From Mageeibacillus sp. UBA5442 (GTDB lineage: Bacteria > Bacillota > Clostridia > Saccharofermentanales > DTU023), in NCBI GenBank assembly GCA_002427475.1, contig DIRG01000059.1, forward strand, positions 6,061-14,725: a stretch of 8,665 nt of DNA, read 5' to 3'. A model generated the notes under the pieces. It worked only from the letters and a program-made list of their open reading frames with translations. It did not search any database and was not told the DNA's origin. The translations under genes were made by a program, and so were the position numbers. Shown piece by piece: positions 1 to 5,179 of the stretch (positions are counted from its first letter, which is position 1; every line of letters begins with the position of its first letter).

Positions 1-451
1 TTCTGGCTGTAATCAGATCCGCCCGCGCGTAATCGTCCCAGAGGTGCGATATCTTCTCAACAAATAGCTCATCCTTCTCCAACAAAGTTGGCTCCATCGA
101 GCGCCCTACCACAGTATTACGCTGCATGATGAACTGAGTAAATAATAGTGCCAAAACCACGCATATAGCTAGAGTGAGGAGAAAGCTAAGGACACTCCTT
201 AAGCGAGATACAGGTTTCTTATCTTCTTTGCTTCCCATTTCCTTATCCTCTTTCAGTCCCAAACTCTTTTTCAAAGCATTATCTAACGGACTTTCATTCT
301 CACCAAAAGCATCTAGCAAAGCCTTATCTGCTTCGTCGCCCTTTAAGACCTGGCTGGAGCTCATAGCCTTCGCACACGGCAGCTCTGCAGCGCGTATTTT
401 ATTCTTTTTGCCGCACGAGTCCGCCTCGTTATTATTTAGCTCATTATTCAT
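1..451 (-). CDS. lepB: Signal peptidase I (type I leader peptidase, S26 family), 3' end beyond the window
   Basis: Membrane-anchored serine protease that removes signal peptides from exported proteins on the outer face of the cytoplasmic membrane. I translated the minus strand from ATG at 451-449. It stays open for 150 codons to the window edge. Residues about 1-85 are hydrophilic and charged, about 86-108 form one hydrophobic membrane segment (LLTLAICVVLALLF core), and residues 116-123 read GRSMEPTL, the family box with catalytic Ser118 (codon at 100-98). The general-base lysine region lies outside the window. The start is uncertain. With ATG 451, Ser118 is preceded by an unusually long cytoplasmic tail and no good Shine-Dalgarno. 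An internal ATG at 238-236 (Met72) has AAAGAGG eight bases upstream and would place the serine at residue 47, close to the usual position in short Gram-positive enzymes (Ser43 in Bacillus SipS). It lies 15 bp after the aspS stop, in the same frame. Family assignment is firm; start and full length are not. Confidence 0.88.
   Translation of the reverse strand, partial: MNNELNNNEADSCGKKNKIRAAELPCAKAMSSSQVLKGDEADKALLDAFGENESPLDNALKKSLGLKEDKEMGSKEDKKPVSRLRSVLSFLLTLAICVVLALLFTQFIMQRNTVVGRSMEPTLLEKDELFVEKISHLWDDYARADLITAR
239..253 (-). promoter_or_regulatory. Ribosome binding site for an internal lepB start (Met72)
   Basis: On the minus strand, AAAGAGGATAAGGAA directly precedes the in-frame ATG at 238-236. 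GAGG is eight bases from that ATG. No comparable purine-rich element precedes the upstream ATG at 451. This favours a shorter signal peptidase beginning MGSKEDKK, whose layout matches the usual family size. It is an argument from spacing only, because an AG-rich run can also arise by chance within Lys/Glu codons (LKEDKE). Confidence 0.5.
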
Positions 452-466
452 TCTACAAAACCAACA

Positions 467-2248
467 TTAGCTTTCTACAAATGTAATGCCCAGCTCTGTC
501 AGTTGCTCTTCCGAAACAGCTGCAGGCGCTTTCGTCATCAGACAGCTGGAGTTCTGCACTTTCGGGAAGGCAATGACCTCACGAATATTGTCTTCGCCCA
601 CCAAGAGCATGACCAAACGATCCAGCCCGTATGCCAGGCCACCGTGTGGCGGAACTCCATATTGGAATGCGTCCAAGAGAAAGCCAAAGCGATGGCGATA
701 CTCTTCTTCGCTAAAACCTAGCAGAGAAAACATTTTCTCTTGCAGATCTTGTTCATGTATCCGAATGCTTCCTCCGCCCAGCTCCGTACCGTTAAGAATT
801 ATATCGTAGCTACGCGAGCGGACTGACGCAGGGTCAGTATCCAGCAGGCCAAGATCTTCCTCAAGCGGCGCTGTAAACGGATGGTGCATTGACACATAAC
901 GTTCTTCATCTTCATCCCACTCAAAAAGCGGGAATTCCGTAACCCAGCAAAAACGATACGCTTCAGTATCAATCAATTTGCGTCGCTTAGCCACTTCAAC
1001 ACGTAAAGCCCCCAAGGCTTCCAAGCACTTACGACGGTCAGAATCCGCTACAAAAAGCAATTGCGCTGTATCATCGGCATCGGCTCGGCGAATACAGGTT
1101 CTGACGAAATCCTCATCAATAAACTTCCTAATTGAGCCCTTAACTTCGCAGTCTACGAGCGAAGCCCAAGCCATCCCCTTAGCAGCTGAATTGCTCTGGA
1201 GATATGAATTCAGATCATCCAACTCACGCCGACTCATATCATTGGCTTCCGGAACGGCAATATAGCCAACCATACCTCCATCTGCTATAGCTGAGGTAAA
1301 AACTCTGAATTCAGTCGCAGAGGCTACATCTCCGGCATCTTGGATTTCCATGCCGAAACGTAAATCCGGCTTATCTGAACCGAAACGCCTCATTGCTTCA
1401 TGCCAAGATAAACGCTCCAGCGGCACGTCTAATTCATATCCATTATACTCTTTCATCAGATAAGCTAGAAAGCGTTCATTCACTTCCATGAGATCGTCTT
1501 CACCGATAAAACTCATCTCAAGGTCAATCTGAGTAAATTCCGGTTGTCTATCCGCACGCAGGTCTTCGTCCCGATAACAACGAGCGATCTGCATATATTT
1601 ATCGTACCCCGCCAGCATCAAAAGCTGCTTGAAGATCTGCGGAGATTGCGGCAAAGCAAAGAACTTGCCCGGGTACACGCGTGAAGGCACCAGATAATCG
1701 CGCGCCCCTTCCGGAGTGCTCTTGATCAGCGTCGGGGTTTCAATATCTAGAAAACCTTCGCTGTCAAAGAAATCACGTACTATCTTTGTAATACGATGAC
1801 GGGCCACCAACTTACGCTGCATATCCGGACGGCGCAAATCCAGGTAGCGATTTTCCAGACGTAGAGACTCCTTAACATCGATATCTTCTTCTATATAGAA
1901 AGGAGGGGTCTTGGCTTTGGAAAAAATCCGGAGCTCAGAGACATGTAGCTCATACGCTCCAGTCTTCATGTCCGGGTTTTCATCCTGGCGTCGCCGCAAA
2001 ACACCTTTACAGCCGAGAACGAACTCACCTCTGACCTGGACGGCTTTCTCCCTGGCTTCAGTCGGCGACTCGTCGTCAATGACAATCTGCACCTCTCCGG
2101 AGATATCGCGCAAAGTGATAAAAACCAAACCGCCTAAATCCCGCTGTTTGTGGCACCAACCCATTAAGGTCAGCTCCTCACCCACTAAGCTTTCATTCAC
2201 TTCTCCACAGAGGCTATTACGTCGCCACTTACCCATCGATTCACTCAC
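467..2248 (-). CDS. aspS: Aspartyl-tRNA synthetase (class II, bacterial type)
   Basis: Charges tRNA-Asp with aspartate in the cytoplasm, using ATP. The 593 residues match the usual bacterial length (about 590). Order: N-terminal OB-fold anticodon-binding domain (about 10-110, with GWCHKQRDLGG at 30-40); class II core with motif 1 near 166-188 (FLDIETP then STPEGARDYLVP); motif 2 at 223-242 (RCYRDEDLRADRQPEFTQID); the bacterial GAD insertion roughly 293-430; GGGSIRIH at 491-498; and motif 3 at 537-549 (GLAYGLDRLVMLL). The start is GTG at 2248-2246, because AGGAG ends seven bases upstream; the ATG at Met5 would sit too far from it. It follows hisS by 81 bp of AT-rich sequence with no strong terminator, so co-transcription with hisS is likely. 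His33 matches the position of P. aeruginosa His31, which has been linked to relaxed tRNA specificity; whether this enzyme also charges tRNA-Asn cannot be decided here. Confidence 0.98.
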   Translation of the reverse strand: MSESMGKWRRNSLCGEVNESLVGEELTLMGWCHKQRDLGGLVFITLRDISGEVQIVIDDESPTEAREKAVQVRGEFVLGCKGVLRRRQDENPDMKTGAYELHVSELRIFSKAKTPPFYIEEDIDVKESLRLENRYLDLRRPDMQRKLVARHRITKIVRDFFDSEGFLDIETPTLIKSTPEGARDYLVPSRVYPGKFFALPQSPQIFKQLLMLAGYDKYMQIARCYRDEDLRADRQPEFTQIDLEMSFIGEDDLMEVNERFLAYLMKEYNGYELDVPLERLSWHEAMRRFGSDKPDLRFGMEIQDAGDVASATEFRVFTSAIADGGMVGYIAVPEANDMSRRELDDLNSYLQSNSAAKGMAWASLVDCEVKGSIRKFIDEDFVRTCIRRADADDTAQLLFVADSDRRKCLEALGALRVEVAKRRKLIDTEAYRFCWVTEFPLFEWDEDEERYVSMHHPFTAPLEEDLGLLDTDPASVRSRSYDIILNGTELGGGSIRIHEQDLQEKMFSLLGFSEEEYRHRFGFLLDAFQYGVPPHGGLAYGLDRLVMLLVGEDNIREVIAFPKVQNSSCLMTKAPAAVSEEQLTELGITFVES

Positions 2249-2255
2249 AGTAGTA

Positions 2256-2260
2256 CTCCT
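2256..2260 (-). promoter_or_regulatory. aspS ribosome binding site fixing a GTG start
   Basis: The minus strand reads TTTTTAGGAGTACTACT immediately before GTG at 2248. AGGAG to GTG is seven bases, which is optimal, while the next in-frame ATG (Met5) would be 19 bases away. This supports the non-ATG start. Confidence 0.8.
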
Positions 2261-2329
2261 AAAAAATGTAGTTTTCTTAATTCTATTATTAAACTTATAT
2301 TTTCTCTTTCGAGACAGATATTTTGTTTT

Positions 2330-3592
2330 TTAATCCTGTCCGACTTGTTTCAGATAGCTCACTAGATTTCCCTCTGAAACACTTTCCTCCGAGCCATCAG
2401 CTAAACGCTTTAGCAAAAACTCCCGCTTCGACAATTCCTCTGCTCCCAATAGCAACATATATCTCGCACCGCTCCGGTCCGCCTGCTTCATTTGGGCACG
2501 GAACGAACGTTCCATCACATCCGTTTGCACCATAAGACCGGAACGTATCAGCCTCTGAGTCAAGGCCATAGCAGAAACGGCTGTGTCGGGAAAAGACACA
2601 ATATACAAATCCGGTGCCTCAGCTGCCGGCAAGTCAACCCCTTGTGCTTCCACTTCAAGCAGCAGTCGCTCGATTCCCATCGCGAAGCCGACCGCCGGAG
2701 TGGCTTTCCCACCCAGCATCTCCACTAGACCGTCATAGCGTCCGCCGCCACAAATCGAACCCTGCGTTCCCACATGAGTAGAAACATATTCAAAAACAGT
2801 GCGCGTATAGTAATCTAAACCTCGCACCATACTTCTGTTGATATTGTAGGCTATACCCAGCTCATCCAGAGCCGTCTTCAGCTTGTCGAAATGATCTGCG
2901 CAATCGGGGCAGAGATAGTCCAGTTGCGAAGGGGCACTCTCAATAAAAGGCTGACAGCCTTCCTCTTTGCAGTCCAGAATCCGCAATGGATTCAGTTCAA
3001 AGCGCTCCTCACAATCTGCGCACATCTTCGCCAGATTGGGCTCAAAATGTGCACGCAGAGCCTTAATGAACTCAGGGCGGCAGTCGGGGCAGCCAATGCT
3101 ACCCAATTCCAGCTGACGCTCATCTAAGCGGAGCTCAGTGAAGAACGTGTCCAGAAGTGCGATGACCTCAGCATCAGCATATGCGCTGGAGCTGCCAAAA
3201 TTCTCGCAACCTAGCTGCCAGAACTCGCGATAGCGACCTTTTTGCATCTTCTCATAGCGGAAAAAGGACATGTCGTAGTAAAGCTTAACCGGCGAAGGTA
3301 GTGAAGCCATGCCGTTTTCGATGTAGGCACGGGCAATCCCTGCGGTTCCCTCCGGCCGCAAAGTCATGCTGCGTCCGCCTTTATCCTCAAAGGTATACAT
3401 CTCTTTACGTACAATATCTGTAGACCCACCCACACCTCGGGCAAACAATTCCGTCTGTTCAAAAGTCGGAACTCTAATCTCGCCGTAGCCATATCTTTGG
3501 CAGACAGAGGCAAACAAATTTTCTACTGCATGCCAGCGAGACATCTCTTCAGGCAAAATGTCTTTAGTCCCTCTTGGTGCTGCAATATTCAT
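2330..3592 (-). CDS. hisS: Histidyl-tRNA synthetase (class II)
   Basis: Charges tRNA-His with histidine using ATP; a cytoplasmic homodimer in this family. The 420 residues are a normal length. Visible features: N-terminal PRGTKDILPEE (6-16); TLRPEGT (77-83); motif 2 at 111-130 (FRYEKMQKGRYREFWQLGCE); histidine-specific box RGLDYYTRTVFE (257-268); GGGRYDGLVEMLGG (282-295); motif 3 GFAMGIERLLL (302-312); and a C-terminal anticodon-binding domain from about 327. The insertion between motif 2 and the histidine box is cysteine-rich: CPDC 168-171, CADC 191-194, C208, C213 and CPDC 228-231. This suggests a bound metal, as in many clostridial HisRS, though binding is inferred. The ATG start is preceded by AGAGGAGG, nine bases away. 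It appears to head the hisS-aspS-lepB run. Its leader lies within the 188-bp divergent region. I see no T-box signature (AGGGTGG...ACCGCG) there, although T-boxes control hisS-aspS in some Bacillota. Confidence 0.98.
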   Translation of the reverse strand: MNIAAPRGTKDILPEEMSRWHAVENLFASVCQRYGYGEIRVPTFEQTELFARGVGGSTDIVRKEMYTFEDKGGRSMTLRPEGTAGIARAYIENGMASLPSPVKLYYDMSFFRYEKMQKGRYREFWQLGCENFGSSSAYADAEVIALLDTFFTELRLDERQLELGSIGCPDCRPEFIKALRAHFEPNLAKMCADCEERFELNPLRILDCKEEGCQPFIESAPSQLDYLCPDCADHFDKLKTALDELGIAYNINRSMVRGLDYYTRTVFEYVSTHVGTQGSICGGGRYDGLVEMLGGKATPAVGFAMGIERLLLEVEAQGVDLPAAEAPDLYIVSFPDTAVSAMALTQRLIRSGLMVQTDVMERSFRAQMKQADRSGARYMLLLGAEELSKREFLLKRLADGSEESVSEGNLVSYLKQVGQD

Positions 3593-3780
3593 CTATTTTT
3601 TCCTCCTCTGTTCACACAATATTTCACCGAAACATTCTAACATACTAGCCCGTCAATGACCTGTCTCGACACCCATTGGAAGATCAATGTAGCTTTTGCA
3701 AGCAAATTTGTCGTTAAATTAAACTTAATGTTAAACTTTATATACGATCTGGCATAAAGCAAAGATAAGGCAGGTTATTT
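3593..3780. promoter_or_regulatory. Divergent intergenic region between hisS and the DtxR-type gene
   Basis: This 188-bp non-coding region must hold promoters for both directions. The hisS ribosome binding site (AGAGGAGG) is at its left end. On the minus strand, TTGACG (3656-3651) is a good -35-like hexamer, but no convincing -10 lies 16-18 bases beyond it, so I do not assign the hisS promoter. The plus-strand side is AT-rich. It carries a 12-bp interrupted palindrome TTTGCAAGCAAA at 3695-3706, a small inverted repeat CATTG/CAATG at 3674-3689, and the hexamer repeats listed separately. There is no riboswitch or T-box that I recognise. Confidence 0.6.
3713..3746 (+). promoter_or_regulatory. 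Candidate promoter and repeat operator of the DtxR-type gene
   Basis: TTAA tetranucleotides begin at 3714, 3719, 3725 and 3731, spaced 5, 6 and 6 bases. The core TTAAACTTAATGTTAAAC (3719-3736) is three related hexamers. GTTAAATTAAAC (3713-3724) is a palindrome with 5 of 6 pairs, and TTAAACTTAATGTTAA (3719-3734) pairs 6 of 8. TTAAAC at 3719-3724 lies 16 bp from TATACG at 3741-3746, a possible -35/-10 pair. An alternative is TTAAAC at 3731-3736 with CATAAA at 3753-3758. DtxR/MntR repressors commonly bind interrupted AT-rich palindromes over their own promoters, so autoregulation is plausible. The sequence is not a clear match to the classical DtxR or B. subtilis MntR boxes. Confidence 0.35.
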
Positions 3781-4260
3781 ATGAGTCTCCCCGAATCGCT
3801 GGAAAACTATCTCGAAAATATTTTCATTCTCAGCCGACATCAAGCGATTGTAAAATCGGTTGATCTGGCCAGAGCTATGGGATATTCAAAACCTAGCGTG
3901 AGCCGAGCTGTACACATCTTGGCTGACGAAGGTTACATTACAATTGAAGACCACGGCAACCTTGCTCTGACAGAAAGTGGTCATGCGACCGCCACCAAAG
4001 TGTATGAGCGTCATCTTTTCTTGACTGAATACTTCAAAGCTCTCGGCGTTGATCCGCAAACAGCTGAACAAGACGCGTGTAATATTGAGCATTCAATTTC
4101 GGCGGAAACGTTTAACTTGATGAAGGACCACATCAGTTATTGCATTCGACATATTCCTAACGAAGTAAATCCGCTATCGCTCACATCAGAAGACCTAGAG
4201 GGTATTGAGGATAAACTGAATGCGCCTCCGGCTACAGATGATCCCGGCGCTACTTACTAA
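3781..4260 (+). CDS. DtxR/MntR-family metal-dependent transcriptional regulator
   Basis: Probable cytoplasmic repressor that senses manganese or iron and controls metal uptake or efflux. The 159 residues comprise an N-terminal winged helix-turn-helix (about 5-65, recognition helix near SKPSVSRAVHIL 36-47, wing GNLALTESG 59-67) and a dimerisation/metal domain (about 70-135, YERHLFL and DACNIEHSIS). There is no SH3-like third domain, so the layout is MntR-like. Aligning by eye to B. subtilis MntR ligands D8, E11, H77, E99, E102 and H103 gives Asn9, Glu12, His78, Cys100, Glu103 and His104. Two positions differ: Cys100 matches the DtxR iron-site cysteine (C102), and Asn9 matches neither Asp of MntR nor Met10 of DtxR. 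Metal preference is therefore open. The last 20 residues (NAPPATDDPGATY end) are a disordered-looking tail. ATG follows AAGGCAGG with moderate spacing. No metal transporter gene is adjacent, so the target is unknown. Confidence 0.9.
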   Translation: MSLPESLENYLENIFILSRHQAIVKSVDLARAMGYSKPSVSRAVHILADEGYITIEDHGNLALTESGHATATKVYERHLFLTEYFKALGVDPQTAEQDACNIEHSISAETFNLMKDHISYCIRHIPNEVNPLSLTSEDLEGIEDKLNAPPATDDPGATY

Positions 4261-4283
4261 TCGAAGAATCTCATTGACAAGGT

Positions 4284-5144
4284 TTAGCCGCTGAGATAGT
4301 TTCCTCCATTGACATGAATGGTCTGACCGTTGATATAGCTCGCCGCCCTATCCCAAGCCAAAAAGACGTATGCTTCAGCCAATTCCAACGGCTGCCCACC
4401 CCTATGCAATGGCGTGTCTGCACCGAAATTTTCCACATCTCCAAAAGTCGAAGTTATCAAGGGCGTCCAGATAGGTCCCGGAGCCACTGAATTCACCCTA
4501 ATTCCCCTATCAGCCAGCGACAGGGCCAAAGATTTTGTAAAAGATGTAATAGCTCCTTTGGTCGCTGAATAGTCCAGCAATTGCTGATTGCCCACGAAAG
4601 CAGTAATGGAACTTGTGTTAATGATGCTTGCGCCTGCCTTCATATGAGGCACAGCAGCCCGAACCAAATAGAACATGGAGAAAATATTGGTGCGGAAAGT
4701 TCGCTCCAACTGCTCATCGCTAATGTCTTCAATCTTGTCTTGTGGACTTTGCTCGCCGGCGTTATTAACAAGTATATCTACAGTTCCAAAGCGATCCACT
4801 GCTCTCTGAACGAGCGCAGCGCTGACGCTGGAATCACCTATGTCGCCGGGGAAAAGTTCCACTTCCACCCCATGCTTCTCAACCTCTTGTCTCACCTTCT
4901 CAGCGTCCTCCGTCTCCTCCCCTCCTTTGTAGGAAATTAGGAGATTGGCGCCTTCTTTGGCGTAAGCTATAGCAACCGCTCTACCGATGCCACTGTCGCC
5001 ACCGGTAATGATGGCTGTTTTACCCGCTAGTCGGCCAAAGCCGGCAAAGCCTTCGTCATCATAAACAGGTTTCTTTTCCATTTCAGCTTCAACACCGGGC
5101 TGAATAGAATCTGCTGACCATTTGACATCAAACATTTTACTCAC
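4284..5144 (-). CDS. Short-chain dehydrogenase/reductase, YdaD/GS39-like stress type
   Basis: NAD(P)-dependent oxidoreductase of the classical SDR fold; the substrate is unknown. The 286 residues include an N-terminal extension of about 40 residues (charged, PVYDDEGFAGFGRLAGK) typical of the stress-associated subgroup that includes B. subtilis YdaD (general stress protein 39, similar length). Motifs: cofactor loop TGGDSGIG 47-54; GDI 100-102; NNAG 127-130; structural Asn153; catalytic Ser179 (NTSSI); Tyr192 and Lys196 (YSATK); PG motif 222-224; and C-terminal NGQTIHVNGGNYLSG. The catalytic set is complete. It lies 35 bp after ligD on the same strand with no terminator in between, so it is probably the last gene of a ku-ligD-SDR unit. 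The start is ambiguous: GTG at 5144 with AGGA nine bases upstream, or ATG at 5135 (Met4) with AGGTGA five bases upstream. Products differ by three residues. Its 3' end converges on the DtxR-type gene, 23 bp away. Confidence 0.93.
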   Translation of the reverse strand: MSKMFDVKWSADSIQPGVEAEMEKKPVYDDEGFAGFGRLAGKTAIITGGDSGIGRAVAIAYAKEGANLLISYKGGEETEDAEKVRQEVEKHGVEVELFPGDIGDSSVSAALVQRAVDRFGTVDILVNNAGEQSPQDKIEDISDEQLERTFRTNIFSMFYLVRAAVPHMKAGASIINTSSITAFVGNQQLLDYSATKGAITSFTKSLALSLADRGIRVNSVAPGPIWTPLITSTFGDVENFGADTPLHRGGQPLELAEAYVFLAWDRAASYINGQTIHVNGGNYLSG

Positions 5145-5157
5145 CTATTACTTTCCT
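5133..5157 (-). promoter_or_regulatory. Competing ribosome binding sites and starts of the SDR gene
   Basis: On the minus strand, AGGA (5157-5154) is nine bases before GTG 5144, and AGGTGA (5146-5141) is five bases before ATG 5135. AGGTGA overlaps the GTG codon itself, so the two starts are mutually competing. The ATG has the stronger codon and a longer anti-SD match; the GTG has conventional spacing. Confidence 0.45.
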
Positions 5158-5179
5158 GACCCTGAATATCATTATTGGA

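Noticed and set aside
174..470. Plus-strand open frame of 98 codons at the left edge
   Set aside because: It is the reverse complement shadow of the signal peptidase gene, whose minus-strand product has a membrane segment and the SMEPTL catalytic box.
2303..2314. TCTC-GAAA-GAGA hairpin in the hisS-aspS gap
   Set aside because: Only four base pairs, although with a GNRA-type loop; there is no T-run, so not a terminator or attenuator I can support.
1911..2333. Plus-strand open frame of 140 codons opposite aspS
   Set aside because: It overlaps the conserved AspRS N-terminus, has no recognisable motif and carries a Ser/Arg-rich antisense composition.
3593..3700. T-box leader in front of hisS
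   Set aside because: The conserved antiterminator sequence and a terminator hairpin are absent, and the region is too short for a canonical T-box plus promoter.
4268..4297. Hairpin ATCTCA/TGAGAT at the convergent junction, possible terminator
   Set aside because: The 6-bp stem has an 18-base loop with only a tiny inner GC pairing and no T-run on either strand; too weak to call.
4581..4940. Plus-strand open frame of 119 codons opposite the SDR gene
   Set aside because: It runs antisense to the conserved NNAG and catalytic Ser regions of the SDR and shows no family resemblance.
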